From contig NZ_JAGETZ010000014.1 of the NCBI RefSeq assembly GCF_017571495.1, forward strand, positions 1 to 64,000: a DNA stretch of 64,000 nucleotides, in the 5' to 3' direction. The stretch comes from Hymenobacter negativus (lineage in GTDB: Bacteria; Bacteroidota; Bacteroidia; Cytophagales; Hymenobacteraceae). The translations under genes were made by a program, and so were the position numbers. Of the stretch, positions 15,851-25,132 are shown in pieces; position 1 is the stretch's first letter, and each line of letters opens with the position of its first letter. Below the pieces are notes generated by a model that saw only the letters and a list, made by a program, of their open reading frames with translations, was not told the DNA's origin and ran no database searches.

Positions 15851-18373
15851 ATGTTTATTGTGCGTAATTTATTTGTCAAATACTTGCTCGTTTTAGCAGT
15901 GCTAGGAAACTGGGGGGCTATGCCTGCTCGTGCTCAGCAAGCATCTGCTGGAGCCGAAGAGCCCAAGAAGTATGAGTTGGGTGGTATTACCGTGAGCGGT
16001 GCCCGCTACCTGGACCCCAATACGTTGATTAGCCTGACGGGTTTGCGGGTGGGAGATGCCATCAACGTACCAGGTGAAGAGATTGGAAAGTCTATTCGCA
16101 AGCTCTGGGCACAAGGCATTCTGGGCGATGTGAGCGTAACTATTGCGCGTATCGAAGGGAATAAGATTTTTCTGGACTACAACCTGAAGGAGCGTCCACG
16201 CTTATCAAAATTTACGTTCTCGGGGGTACGCAAGGGGCAAACAGAAGAGCTGACCAAGAAGATTACGCTGATTCGCGGAAAAGTTGTAACGGATGCCTTG
16301 ATGAATAATACGCGGACGCAGGTGCGCAAGTTTTTCGTGAACAAAGGCTACCTCGATACGAAGGTGAACATTATTCAAGTGAATGACTCCGCCTTAGCTA
16401 ATAGTGTAGCATTGCGTATTGATGTGGATAAAGGCGCAAAAGTTCGCATTCATGACATTGCCTTTGAAGGCAATAAGGCTTTTTCGGACCGTAAGCTGAA
16501 AGGTAAATTCAAGAAGACCAAAGAGCGGAAACCCTACAAATTCCTGACTGCCGGCAAATTCCAGCGTAGCGAGTATGAGGAGGATAAGAAGAAGCTTCTG
16601 GAGTTTTACAATGCCGAAGGTTATCGTGATGCTGCTATCGTCAGCGATACGCTGATGCGTGACGACCAAGGCCTCGCATTGCGCATAAAGGTGGATGAAG
16701 GCCCGAAGTACTACTTCCGCCACATCACTTGGAACGGTAACTACCTCTACGACGACAAAACACTGTCGAACATTCTGGGTATTCGGTCGGGTAGCCCTTA
16801 TAGCAAGGAGACGTTGGACAAGCGCCTGAACTACAATCCTACAGGTCAAGACGTTTCGTCACTTTACCTGAATGATGGCTACCTGTTCTTTACCATCGAC
16901 CCGGTAGAAACTAAGGTAGAAGGCGATTCCATCGACATTGAGATGCGTATCAGCGAAGGTGTGCAGGCACACATTAAGGACATCAACATCGCTGGCAATA
17001 CGAAGACCAGCGACCACGTGCTACGGCGCACCTTGCGCACGCTGCCCGGTGACAAATTCAATCGCGAGCTACTTATCCGTTCGCAACGAGAGATTGCGAC
17101 ACTAGGCTATTTCGACCCGGAAAAGATTGGTATTAACCCGATTCCAAATCCGGTTGATGGTACCGTGGACATCAACTATACGGTGGTGGAAAAGCCCTCT
17201 GACCAAGTGACCCTTTCGGGTGGCTGGGGTGGCTATGCTGGATTTATCGGCACGGTCGGGTTGGTGTTCAACAACTTCTCATTGCGCAAAGCAGGGACCC
17301 TCCGTAACTGGACGCCGGTTCCAGCTGGTGACGGCCAGCGCCTGTCGCTCAACGTGCAGGCCAATGGCGTGCAGTACCAAGCCTATTCGTTGTCATTTAC
17401 GGAGCCTTGGTTGGGCGGCCGTCGTCCAAACTCGTTCTCCTTTAGCCTGAACCACAGCGTGCAGCGCACCGGTACCAGCCTCGATGCTGCTTCTGACCAG
17501 TTCATTAAGGTAAACAGTGCGACGGTCGGCCTTGGCCGTCAGCTGCGGGTGCCAGATGACTACTTTACGCTAAGCAATTCGCTGTCATACAGCCAATACC
17601 AGACGCAGAATTATCCATTGCTGCCGGGCTTCACCACTGGCTTTGCCAACAACATCACCTTCAATACCACACTGGCCCGCAATAGCATCGATAACCCGAC
17701 TTATACGCGTCGCGGCTCGTCGCTGAGCCTGAGCGTTAACCTGACGCCACCGTATTCGCTGCTCAACCCCAACCACCCCAACAATAACCAGTGGATTGAA
17801 TTCCACAAATGGATGTTCGATGCTTCGTGGTTTACACCCATCGTAGGCAAGCTGGTACTGAACACGCGTGCTCACTTTGGCTACCTTGGTAACTACAACT
17901 CCAACCGCGAGTTGGGACCTTTTGAGCGCTTCAAAATGGGTGGCGCAGGCTTGGGCTACAATGGCGGCGGCAACTACTTGGTAGGTACCGACTACGTAGG
18001 TCTGCGCGGCTACGATGACCCCAACAGCTCATTTGCCATTCCAACGGCTCAGAGTGGTCAGAGCGGTGGCATTGCCTTCAACAAGTATGTGTTGGAAATG
18101 CGCTATCCGGTCAGCCTTAACCCCGCCGCTACGGTATATGTACTGGCTTTTGCTGAAGCAGGCAATGCTTACGATTCCTATACAAACTACAATCCTTACA
18201 AGCTGTACCGCTCGGCTGGAGTAGGGGCGCGCATCTTCATGTCGGCATTCGGCTTGTTGGGCTTCGACTACGGGCATGGGTTCGATTCGGTGGTACCGCC
18301 CATTGGCACGGCGGCTGGCACGAAGCAAGACCCAAACCACTTCCACTTTATTATTGGTCAGCAAATTCGCTAA
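15851..18373 (+). CDS. bamA: Outer-membrane protein assembly factor BamA
   Basis: An 840-residue Omp85 protein, the core of the machine that folds beta-barrels into the outer membrane. The signal peptide ends near MPARAQQ (residue 29). Tandem POTRA domains occupy about 40-440, with typical turns such as ITVSGARYLDPNTL, VRIHDIAFEGNKAFSDRKL, FRHITWNGNYLYDDKTL and HIKDINIAGNTKTSDHVLRR. The barrel starts near VTLSGGWGGYAG and includes GGAGLGYNGGGNYLVGTDYVGLRGYD (VGLRGY is the R-G-Y motif of the inner loop). It ends in HFHFIIGQQIR. Two Skp/OmpH genes follow, the expected partners. Confidence 0.95.
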   Translation: MFIVRNLFVKYLLVLAVLGNWGAMPARAQQASAGAEEPKKYELGGITVSGARYLDPNTLISLTGLRVGDAINVPGEEIGKSIRKLWAQGILGDVSVTIARIEGNKIFLDYNLKERPRLSKFTFSGVRKGQTEELTKKITLIRGKVVTDALMNNTRTQVRKFFVNKGYLDTKVNIIQVNDSALANSVALRIDVDKGAKVRIHDIAFEGNKAFSDRKLKGKFKKTKERKPYKFLTAGKFQRSEYEEDKKKLLEFYNAEGYRDAAIVSDTLMRDDQGLALRIKVDEGPKYYFRHITWNGNYLYDDKTLSNILGIRSGSPYSKETLDKRLNYNPTGQDVSSLYLNDGYLFFTIDPVETKVEGDSIDIEMRISEGVQAHIKDINIAGNTKTSDHVLRRTLRTLPGDKFNRELLIRSQREIATLGYFDPEKIGINPIPNPVDGTVDINYTVVEKPSDQVTLSGGWGGYAGFIGTVGLVFNNFSLRKAGTLRNWTPVPAGDGQRLSLNVQANGVQYQAYSLSFTEPWLGGRRPNSFSFSLNHSVQRTGTSLDAASDQFIKVNSATVGLGRQLRVPDDYFTLSNSLSYSQYQTQNYPLLPGFTTGFANNITFNTTLARNSIDNPTYTRRGSSLSLSVNLTPPYSLLNPNHPNNNQWIEFHKWMFDASWFTPIVGKLVLNTRAHFGYLGNYNSNRELGPFERFKMGGAGLGYNGGGNYLVGTDYVGLRGYDDPNSSFAIPTAQSGQSGGIAFNKYVLEMRYPVSLNPAATVYVLAFAEAGNAYDSYTNYNPYKLYRSAGVGARIFMSAFGLLGFDYGHGFDSVVPPIGTAAGTKQDPNHFHFIIGQQIR

Positions 18374-18412
18374 GGCAGGCACTAGCAAACAGGATTTCAC
18401 GTTTCCTCGGGT

Positions 18413-19096
18413 ATGAAGAACTTCGGTGGCCTGTTGCTGGCCTTATTACTACTGATTGCGACGACGCTAGGTGCTAACGCCCAAAAATTTGGCTGGGTCG
18501 ATTCTGAGTTTATTATGGCCAAGATGCCGGAATATGCTAAGGCTCAGCAGGAATTAAATACACTTTCTGATACTTGGCAGAAAGAGATTGAAGCACAGCA
18601 AAAGGACCTCGATAAGCTATACCACAACTACCAGGCTGAGGAAGTGGTGCTCACTGAGCCCATGAAGAAAAAGCGGCAGGACGAGATTCTGAAAAAAGAG
18701 CAGGAAATAAAGGCCTATCGCAATAAACAGTTCGGCTACGAAGGCCAGCTATTCAAAAAGCGTCAGGAACTGAACAAGCCGGTTCAGGACAAGGTATTTG
18801 AGGCCTGCGAAAAGGTGGCCAAGAAGAAGCAGTTGGCTGTGGTGTTTGACAAAGCTAGCGACTTGACCATGCTGTATACCAACCCAGCGCACGACTACAC
18901 GGAATTTGTGTTGGAAGAACTTGGTTTGGGAGCAGAAGACCGCAACCAGCCTGGTCCAAAAGGTGCCGTGAAAACCGTAGCGCCCCCCAAAACCCCGGTT
19001 GACCCTAACTTCGAGTCGGATTCGGGAACGCCAGAGCCGGTTATTGGTACAAAAGCAGCCGCAAAACCTGCGGTGCGGTCGACCAAAAAGAAGTAA
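18413..19096 (+). CDS. OmpH/Skp-family periplasmic chaperone (copy 1)
   Basis: A 227-residue exported protein: signal peptide MKNFGGLLLALLLLIATTLGANA, then the family opening KFGWVDSEFIMAKMPEYAKAQ. Residues 45-130 are a long charged helix pair (AQQELNTLSDTWQKEIEAQQ, KKKRQDEILKKEQEIKAYRN) forming the tentacle-like coiled coil that holds unfolded outer-membrane proteins. The segment AVVFDKASDLTMLYTNPAHD is the body strand. A proline/lysine-rich tail ending RSTKKK is extra. Position directly after bamA supports a role in outer-membrane protein transit. The next gene is a second copy. Confidence 0.9.
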   Translation: MKNFGGLLLALLLLIATTLGANAQKFGWVDSEFIMAKMPEYAKAQQELNTLSDTWQKEIEAQQKDLDKLYHNYQAEEVVLTEPMKKKRQDEILKKEQEIKAYRNKQFGYEGQLFKKRQELNKPVQDKVFEACEKVAKKKQLAVVFDKASDLTMLYTNPAHDYTEFVLEELGLGAEDRNQPGPKGAVKTVAPPKTPVDPNFESDSGTPEPVIGTKAAAKPAVRSTKKK

Positions 19097-19097
19097 T

Positions 19098-19105
19098 TAC
19101 CTTTG
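19098..19105 (+). promoter_or_regulatory. Possible -7 box before second skp-like gene
   Basis: TACCTTTG matches TAnnTTTG exactly and lies 34 nt before the ATG at 19139. No TTTG is found about 20 nt upstream, so this is only a partial promoter match. Confidence 0.3.
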
Positions 19106-19138
19106 TCCCAACATTTTTCTGACCCTCTTTTCTTTTTG

Positions 19139-19771
19139 ATGAATCTCGTGAAAATTTTTCGTCTGACGCTCGCCGCCGCTCTGCTGACCGCCGGAACCCT
19201 GGTAGCCACTTCCGCGCAGGCCCAGGCTCCCCTGAAAATTGGTTACACCGATGTCCAGTACGTACTGGCTCAGATGCCCGAAAGCAAACAGATTGAGTCG
19301 GACCTGAAAGCTTACAACACCCAGCTGGAAGCTCAGCTGAAAAGCAAATACGCCGAATACCAGTCCAAAGGTGAGCAGTATCAGAAAGGCGAAGCCACGA
19401 TGACTGACGTGGTGAAAGCCGACAAGCAGAAGGAGCTACAAAGCCTACAGCAGTCCATCCAGGAGTTCCAGCGCAGTGCCGAGCAGTCACTGCAGCAGAA
19501 GCAGCAGACGCTGCTTAAGCCCGCACTCGACAAGCTCCAGAAGAACATTGATGCCGTGGCCGATGAGAACGGCTTCACCTACGTTTTCAACTCGGATACC
19601 GGTGGCAGCCCGCTGCTGTTGCATGCTCCCGAGTCGGGCAATATCTCTGACCTCGTACTGAAGAAAATGGGCATTACCCCGGGTGCCGCTGCTCCCGTTA
19701 AGTCCGGTCCTGCTTCGCCTGTAAGCACGCCGGCTCCTGCCGCTGGCAAGACCAAAACCAAAACCAAGTAG
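19139..19771 (+). CDS. OmpH/Skp-family periplasmic chaperone (copy 2)
   Basis: A 210-residue protein read from ATG 19139; this start gives a clean signal peptide (MNLVKIFRLTLAAALLTAGT, cleavage near SAQAQA). The mature N-terminus LKIGYTDVQYVLAQMPESKQ matches copy 1, followed by a glutamine- and lysine-rich coiled coil (residues 55-130, e.g. LQSLQQSIQEFQRSAEQSL). FTYVFNSDTGGSPLLLHAPE is the body strand, and the tail is alanine/proline-rich ending TKTKTK. It is probably a Skp-like holdase working with BamA. The stop is followed closely by a strong terminator that closes the block. Confidence 0.9.
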   Translation: MNLVKIFRLTLAAALLTAGTLVATSAQAQAPLKIGYTDVQYVLAQMPESKQIESDLKAYNTQLEAQLKSKYAEYQSKGEQYQKGEATMTDVVKADKQKELQSLQQSIQEFQRSAEQSLQQKQQTLLKPALDKLQKNIDAVADENGFTYVFNSDTGGSPLLLHAPESGNISDLVLKKMGITPGAAAPVKSGPASPVSTPAPAAGKTKTKTK

Positions 19772-19794
19772 TAAATACTTGTAATTGCCAGATA

Positions 19795-19830
19795 CGAAAA
19801 AAGCCGGAGCAGCCGCTCCGGCTTTTTTCG
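19795..19830. terminator. Strong intrinsic terminator
   Basis: A perfect 16-bp stem (19795-19810 with 19815-19830, loop AGCC) has a GC-rich core and an A/T-rich base ending in six T. It closes the nadK-bamA-skp block just before rluD. Confidence 0.92.
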
Positions 19831-19848
19831 TAAACTTTAGTGCAGAAT

Positions 19849-20916
19849 ATGATAGAAGACGAACTCACCAATGAGGACCTGAACGACGACCACGAGCCCG
19901 GTGACGAAGATGGTGGTGACGAGCTATATGAGCATCATCGCATTGTGGTGGACCGGGGGCAGGAGATGCTGCGCATCGACAAGTTTCTGCACGGCCGACT
20001 GCGCAATACCTCTCGCAATAAAGTGCAGGAGGCCATTCGGGCGCAGGCCGTAGAGGTAAACGGTACCGCCGTCAAACCCAATTACCGCGTCAAGCCCCAA
20101 GACACCATCACCGTCACACTGCCCGAGCCACCGCGTGAAACCGGCCGGGTGCTACCAGAGGCAATGGACCTAGATATTCGCTACGAGGACGCCGAATTGC
20201 TTATTGTCAATAAGCCCGCCGGCTTGGTAGTGCATCCCGCCTACGGGCACTGGCAGGGCACGCTGGTGAATGGCTTGGCGCACCACCTAGCTAACCTGCC
20301 CACCGGGCGCAACGGAGAAATTCGACCGGGCCTCGTGCATCGCATCGATAAGGACACATCGGGGCTACTTGTTATTGGCAAAACGGAGTTTGCCATGACG
20401 CATTTATCTAACCAGTTCTTTCATCATACCATCCAGCGGAGCTATTTAGCGCTGGTATGGGGAAAGCCGCCCGGACCAACGGGCACTATTCGGGGCCATA
20501 TTGGCCGCAGTCTGCGCGACCGCAAGGTGCAAGCTGTCTACCCAGGCGGTGAGCAAGGAAAGCCCGCTGTCACGCATTATGAAGTGCTAGAAAGCTTTGG
20601 CCCGGTTACGTTGGTGCGGTGTGTGCTCGAAACGGGCAGAACTCACCAGATTCGGGCGCACATGCAGCACATAGGTCACCCTCTCTTTTCTGATGCAACT
20701 TATGGCGGCGACCGAATCCGAGTAGGGCAGAATACTGGTGCATACCGGGACTTCGTCGAAAACTCGTTTCAATTAATGCCCCGGCAAGCGCTTCATGCCC
20801 GTTCGCTAGGCTTCGTACACCCAACCTCCGGCGAGCAGCTGTTCTTTGAAGCAGAGCTGCCTAATGACTTTGAAATTGTGTTGGAAAAATGGCGCGACTG
20901 GACGGCCAAACAATAG
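19849..20916 (+). CDS. rluD: RluA/RluD-family pseudouridine synthase
   Basis: A 355-residue pseudouridine synthase that isomerises uridines in 23S rRNA. After an acidic N-terminal stretch rich in D and E comes an S4 RNA-binding domain (about 35-95: LRIDKFLHGRLRNTSRNKVQ, EVNGTAVKPNYRVK). The catalytic domain has the motif GLVHRIDKDTSGLLVIGK, in which the aspartate of the HRxDxxTSG signature is catalytic. The landmark GRTHQIRAHMQHIGHPLFSD follows. Assignment to RluD rather than RluC or TruC rests on the S4 domain and length. ATG 19849 is preferred; a GTG three codons earlier (19840) is possible and both lie right after the terminator. Confidence 0.9.
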   Translation: MIEDELTNEDLNDDHEPGDEDGGDELYEHHRIVVDRGQEMLRIDKFLHGRLRNTSRNKVQEAIRAQAVEVNGTAVKPNYRVKPQDTITVTLPEPPRETGRVLPEAMDLDIRYEDAELLIVNKPAGLVVHPAYGHWQGTLVNGLAHHLANLPTGRNGEIRPGLVHRIDKDTSGLLVIGKTEFAMTHLSNQFFHHTIQRSYLALVWGKPPGPTGTIRGHIGRSLRDRKVQAVYPGGEQGKPAVTHYEVLESFGPVTLVRCVLETGRTHQIRAHMQHIGHPLFSDATYGGDRIRVGQNTGAYRDFVENSFQLMPRQALHARSLGFVHPTSGEQLFFEAELPNDFEIVLEKWRDWTAKQ

Positions 20917-20968
20917 AGCTGCTTTGAGTCGTAAATAGCTTCAGCAAGAGCATATCAAATGCAAAGAA

Positions 20969-20993
20969 GCCCCAACGTCAGAAACGTTGGGGC
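20969..20993. terminator. Hairpin between converging rluD and TPR gene
   Basis: A perfect 10-bp stem GCCCCAACGT / ACGTTGGGGC with a 5-nt loop. On the minus strand it is followed by CTTCTTTGC, a weak T tract, so it likely ends the TPR gene and perhaps rluD. Confidence 0.65.
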
Positions 20994-21014
20994 CTCTTCA
21001 TATCTATCAATCAA

Positions 21015-22649
21015 CTACTTTTTCTTAACTGTAGTCGTTTTGGTTGTGGTTTTGGAGGCAGGACGAGCTGGAGCTTGCAGGATTTTGATGTTGTCCTGAG
21101 CACCTTTATTGGTTGGGTCTACTGCCAGTACCTGCTCAAAGTAGCTAATGGCTGCTTTTTTATCACCAGCATTAGCGCTGTATACACCAAGTTGGCCATT
21201 GGCTTCAATCACACCTGCTTTGAATTTAGTGGGGTCAGCACCTTCAGCCTTTGACAACTCAATGTATTTGTCGTAATACGGCTTTGCTAGGCCTTTCTTA
21301 CCATCAGGGTCAAGGCTGTTGTTTACTTGAGCACGAGCAAGGTAGCCAGGAGCATAAGTAGGCTTGGCCGTTAGAATGATGTTGTATACACTGTCAGCAC
21401 GGGTGTACTGCTTGTCGCCGGTGAGGGCCGTAGCCAAACGGAATTGGTCGGTGAGGTCACCTTTGCAATTCTTCAGCTTATAGATGTACACGCCGGCGGC
21501 ACTTTTGTAATCCTTCTTGTTGGCGTAGATGGTAGCCAAATCATTCTGGAAATCGCAAGCTTTGGTGGGGTCCTTGGCAATAATCTTACCGATGAGTGCC
21601 ACTGCTTCGTCCGCTTTGCCCGTTTTGCTGAGGATTTTAGCCTGATATGCATAGTCCTCGTCGATGATTTTATCGGCTGGGGCTACTTTCATGTATGTAT
21701 CCATGGCCGTAGCTGCAGCGGCGTAATCACCGGTTTCATAAAGCAGGTAAGGCTTCAGGCGGTTCATCGTTAGATTTTTGGAGTCCGTCGTCAAAACCTT
21801 ATCCACTTCCACCAATGCTTCCGGATACTTCTTCGTGAGGTACAGGAAAGAAGCATACTGCGCATCTGTGGCCGGCGAACGCTCGGCCAGTTCGCTGTAC
21901 TTCTTGAAAGTGCTCAGCGCCAAGTCGTATTGACCAGCGTAGTAGTACATGTCGGCCAATTCGCGATAAGCGGGGGCGTAGCTCGGGTCTAGCTCGGTGG
22001 CTTTGCTTAGGTTAGTACGTGCTTCGTTAAAGTTACGGGCTCGTACGTTCAGCACACCTTTCTTGTAATAAGCTTGGGCGTAGCTGGGGTTAGCGGTAGT
22101 AGCACGGTCGAAGCTGTTCATCGCTTCGCCGCCGCCTTGGTCAGAGTGCAGGTATACCTCACCACGTGCTACCAGTAGCGCAGGCTCGTCTTTCTTATTT
22201 ACAGCCTGTGCGGCATCAACATACTTCAGACCTTTGCTGGTGTCTTTGACGTCTGACTCGCCATAGGCTTGCGCAATCATCGTCAGCACCTTTGCATCCT
22301 TGTTTTTGGTTGCTTTGGCAGCAGCTTCAAATTGGCTGTCGGCGGCACTAAAATCTCCTTTCGCTAGCGCAGCACGGCCAGCTGCTACCTGACCAAACGG
22401 AGTGGTCCCGGCAGCTTTGTTAAAATAGAATGACGCCGAATCCGGCATGTCACGCATTTGATACAGGCGACCCAGCTCGAAGGCCGTTTCCGGCGTAGCA
22501 CCCGGGCGCAGAATGGCGCGGGCTTCGTTGTAGCGGCCTAGCTCGATGGCACGCTGAGCGTTTTGCACGTTTTGGGCGGTGGCTGCCGTAGTGCCGGCCG
22601 CAATCAGGACAGCGGCGAGCAGCGGCTGTTTCCAGGGCTTGAAACTCAT
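21015..22649 (-). CDS. Exported tetratricopeptide-repeat protein
   Basis: A 544-residue protein. The ATG at 22649 gives a signal peptide (MSFKPWKQPLLAAVLIAAGTTAATA, then Q); the nine residues encoded further upstream do not add to it. The mature part is a chain of TPR units (AIELGRYNEARAIL, AYYKKGVLNVRARNFNEART, YAPAYRELADMYYYAGQYDLAL, YAPGYLARAQVNNSLDPDG, AAISYFEQVLAVDPTN) and ends in a lysine/threonine-rich tail. It acts in the periplasm as a protein-binding scaffold; the partner is unknown. It follows the phosphate-binding-like lipoprotein and the ExbB/ExbD/TonB genes on the same strand, a grouping I recall in other Bacteroidota. Confidence 0.82.
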   Translation of the reverse strand: MSFKPWKQPLLAAVLIAAGTTAATAQNVQNAQRAIELGRYNEARAILRPGATPETAFELGRLYQMRDMPDSASFYFNKAAGTTPFGQVAAGRAALAKGDFSAADSQFEAAAKATKNKDAKVLTMIAQAYGESDVKDTSKGLKYVDAAQAVNKKDEPALLVARGEVYLHSDQGGGEAMNSFDRATTANPSYAQAYYKKGVLNVRARNFNEARTNLSKATELDPSYAPAYRELADMYYYAGQYDLALSTFKKYSELAERSPATDAQYASFLYLTKKYPEALVEVDKVLTTDSKNLTMNRLKPYLLYETGDYAAAATAMDTYMKVAPADKIIDEDYAYQAKILSKTGKADEAVALIGKIIAKDPTKACDFQNDLATIYANKKDYKSAAGVYIYKLKNCKGDLTDQFRLATALTGDKQYTRADSVYNIILTAKPTYAPGYLARAQVNNSLDPDGKKGLAKPYYDKYIELSKAEGADPTKFKAGVIEANGQLGVYSANAGDKKAAISYFEQVLAVDPTNKGAQDNIKILQAPARPASKTTTKTTTVKKK

Positions 22650-22703
22650 AAGATGGGAAAAAGGATGAAAAAGCAATGAAAAGAAAGTACGCGCAGAAGG
22701 CGG

Positions 22704-23699
22704 TTACAGTTTAGGCGTAACCATAATGCGGGCTTGCATCTGCGCAGGCATCAAGCCCGATTTCTGAAAGATTAACTGGCCATTCTTGCCAGCTACAAAG
22801 GATGCAAACCCCGTGCCCAACCCCGCCCGCGCTTCCCGGCTAATGACGTAAAGGTTGCGCCGAAGCGGGTAATTCTGCAAATCCCGGTGTTCTGCCAGCT
22901 GTTCAGGAGTCTTCTCAGCCAAGTAAACTTGGTATGGCTGAATGAAATCATTGGGCTTGGGATTGGGGCGTGATGTAATACTGGCTACCCGCACTTTGTT
23001 CGCAAATTTCATTGCCGTGGGGTCGTCACGGTCCGAAATCCAATTCACTCCCACCACGCCAATGGCATTGGGGTGTGTTGCCACATAGTCGAGCAGTGCG
23101 GGGTTGGAAGCTGCGGCAAACACCCGTGTAGTCAGGGCTGCGCCGCGCGTCACAGAGTCTTTTACGAAGCGCGTCGTGCTGCTCCGGTTTGCATCAAAAA
23201 CCACGTTGATGGCGGCCAAGCCTTTTTTACCGCTTACCTGACTCCAAGTACTGGTTTTGCCAGTGAAAATATCCGATAGCTGTGCAATGGTCAGCAGCGA
23301 ATCGGGATTGCTGCGATGAAGAACAATGGCTAATCCATCGATGCCGATACGCGTAGAGCGCGGGGTTATGGTTTGTTTGGCAAACTCGGCTATTTCCTCG
23401 GCGTTCAGGTCCCGCGATACAACTGCCAGCTTCACCTTGTCATTGATAAGGTCGAGCATCACCTTTTCCTCCGGCTGGAAGCTCATTTTCACGTGAGCAT
23501 TGGGGTAGAGCTTTGCAAACGTGTCAAGCTGTGCCTGGATAATTGGCTCAAAGGTTTCATCTACGCTCACAGCTACATTACCGCTCGTAGGCGTATCCTG
23601 AGCTCCCGGCGAGCCGGGGCCATTGCAAGATGCCACAGCTATAGCTACAGATACTGCGGTTGCTAGTCCAGCCGCAAGAAAACGTGCGCGATTATTCAT
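22704..23699 (-). CDS. PstS-like substrate-binding lipoprotein
   Basis: A 331-residue lipoprotein. From ATG 23699 the N-terminus MNNRARFLAAGLATAVSVAIAVASC gives a lipobox with cysteine at residue 25. The fold is that of type 2 periplasmic binding proteins related to phosphate-binding PstS: NVAVSVDETFEPIIQAQLDTF, LAVVSRDLNAEEIAEF, IGIDGLAIVLHRSNPDSLLT, LSDIFTGKTSTWSQVSG and PNAIGVVGVNWISD are the usual landmarks. No pstCAB transporter genes are nearby; instead it sits beside ExbB/ExbD/TonB. Bacteroidota carry such orphan copies next to Ton genes, and its ligand here is unknown. Its start overlaps the upstream membrane gene by 8 nt. Confidence 0.82.
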   Translation of the reverse strand: MNNRARFLAAGLATAVSVAIAVASCNGPGSPGAQDTPTSGNVAVSVDETFEPIIQAQLDTFAKLYPNAHVKMSFQPEEKVMLDLINDKVKLAVVSRDLNAEEIAEFAKQTITPRSTRIGIDGLAIVLHRSNPDSLLTIAQLSDIFTGKTSTWSQVSGKKGLAAINVVFDANRSSTTRFVKDSVTRGAALTTRVFAAASNPALLDYVATHPNAIGVVGVNWISDRDDPTAMKFANKVRVASITSRPNPKPNDFIQPYQVYLAEKTPEQLAEHRDLQNYPLRRNLYVISREARAGLGTGFASFVAGKNGQLIFQKSGLMPAQMQARIMVTPKL

Positions 23700-23961
23700 T
23701 GTCAGAAAAAGGTTTTTTGCGGAAATGGGTTTGGTAGCCCCGACCGAAGCGAAGCAAACCGTAGAGAATAAACATAGTGCCCAGTACCCGACGCGCAATG
23801 GGGCCTAGTTGAATGATGCTGCCACTCGAGGCTGTATTAGCCGTCCACCACAGCCAGACTCCAAGGCCCAGATAAACCAATGCCATCAGCAGCACAAAGT
23901 AACGTACCAGTCGCTGGGGAGACTTACCGAGCCGTTCCTCGGTAGTAGGTAGGTTAAGCAT
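23692..23961 (-). CDS. Small two-helix membrane protein
   Basis: An 89-residue protein with two predicted membrane helices, about residues 19-39 (LVRYFVLLMALVYLGLGVWLW) and 57-72 (ARRVLGTMFILYGLLRFG), and a basic end (GRGYQTHFRKKPFSDNE). I do not recognise a family. It overlaps the start of the PstS-like lipoprotein gene by 8 nt, which argues that it is real and translationally coupled. Located downstream of tonB on the same strand, it may be an accessory of the Ton complex or of the binding protein (inference only). Confidence 0.65.
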   Translation of the reverse strand: MLNLPTTEERLGKSPQRLVRYFVLLMALVYLGLGVWLWWTANTASSGSIIQLGPIARRVLGTMFILYGLLRFGRGYQTHFRKKPFSDNE

Positions 23962-24304
23962 AATAAGTGAAATGCAGGAATGGAGATGTACTAAACCGCA
24001 AAAAGGTCTGCAAAGGTTCGGAAGAATAATTCACCATTACTAAGCTCATCTCCAAAAAAGTTAGGAATTGCTATACCACAGTGAATAGACTAATACTTAA
24101 TGCATCGAGGTATTCTACATTATATTCTGCTACGGCTCGTATTTTGAAGAAGCAGGACTTAACGCACTACTATCAGAAATAGTATGGGTTCGTGTAAAAC
24201 ATGCGCATATCTTCATACTGTAAGTCCGCCTTCCTTGTAACTGAAAAACCCGAACCAAGCATATAGCCTGATTCGGGTTTTCTATTAGAAACGGTAGCAG
24301 AAGC
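23962..24304. other. 343-nt gap between tonB and the small membrane gene
   Basis: This gap holds the tonB terminator (24245-24281) and otherwise AT-rich sequence with no coding frame of note. It should contain a promoter for the downstream minus-strand genes, but I find no clear TAnnTTTG box on that strand. Confidence 0.5.
24245..24281 (-). terminator. Terminator after tonB
   Basis: A 10-bp stem AAAACCCGAA / TTCGGGTTTT (24245-24254 with 24272-24281) with a 17-nt loop lies 24 nt beyond the tonB stop. The A/T ends provide a U tract for the minus strand. Confidence 0.7.
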
Positions 24305-25132
24305 TTACTGAATCTTGAAGGTAATTGGTACAGTAAACGAAACGCTTACTGCTCGGCCGTTCTGCTTGCCAGGGATGAATTTAGGCAGAGTTTTTACCGC
24401 CCGAATCGTCTCCTCGTCCAAGCCGGAACCCAGACCTTTCACCACCTTCACATCCGAAACATCGCCTTGCGGGTTTACGGTGAAGCTAACGAAGATGCGG
24501 CCTTCAACTTGGTTACGCAGTGCTAGCGGGGGGTATTTCACCGCCTTCTGGATGGCGTTTACGATAGCAGCGTTGCCACCACCACCGGGCAGCTGAGGCA
24601 TTTGTTCTACATAGGTATAAACCTTGTTTTCAACAACCTCTTCTACCACTTTGTCGCCTTCGCCGGAGAGCTCAGTCAAATCAGGAGCATCGGTGTTACC
24701 TTTTACGGTTACCGTAGCTACGGTTTTGTCCTTGAGCTCTTCTTGGTCCGGAACCTCCTCCTTCTTTACTTCCTCATCTTTTTTCACCACTGGAGGGGTG
24801 AATTTGATGGTAGTCAGTTTGGGGGGCGGGGGCGGAGGAGCCTCGGGCGGTGGAGGAGGGGGTGGCGGCTTGGTTTCGTCAAGCGGCGGTGCGTCCATGA
24901 GCACGTTTTCCTGAAGCATTTTCTTCTCCTCTTTCGGCATCTTGTCTTTCAGATACTGAGCGATGAGTGGGAAAGCGATAAGCAGGATGAACAGGGAAGT
25001 GGCAATAACCAACGCCCGTGTTACGTGTCGCTGGTATAAGCGCCGCAGGACATAAGCCCCGTAGGCCTTATTACGACCCTCAAAAACGATGTCGTTTAAG
25101 CTGGCCTTCGCGATTTGCGCGTTATCCATCAT
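24305..25132 (-). CDS. tonB: TonB energy transducer
   Basis: A 275-residue TonB. A short cytoplasmic N-terminus with LNDIVFEGRNKAYGAYVLRR (the element found in Bacteroidota TonB) is followed by one membrane helix near residues 39-60, a periplasmic proline-rich stretch (PPPPPPPPEAPPPPPP), an acidic/lysine linker and a C-terminal TonB domain from VYTYVEQMPQLPGGGG to SFTVPITFKIQ. It carries proton-motive energy from ExbB/ExbD to outer-membrane receptors. The ATG overlaps the exbD stop (ATGATGA), giving translational coupling. A second, decayed copy of the C-terminal domain lies at 51429-51818. Confidence 0.93.
   Translation of the reverse strand: MMDNAQIAKASLNDIVFEGRNKAYGAYVLRRLYQRHVTRALVIATSLFILLIAFPLIAQYLKDKMPKEEKKMLQENVLMDAPPLDETKPPPPPPPPEAPPPPPPKLTTIKFTPPVVKKDEEVKKEEVPDQEELKDKTVATVTVKGNTDAPDLTELSGEGDKVVEEVVENKVYTYVEQMPQLPGGGGNAAIVNAIQKAVKYPPLALRNQVEGRIFVSFTVNPQGDVSDVKVVKGLGSGLDEETIRAVKTLPKFIPGKQNGRAVSVSFTVPITFKIQ

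Noticed and set aside
24597..25039. Plus-strand frames over tonB
   Set aside because: They are antisense to the proline-rich region of tonB, giving G/W-rich artefacts.
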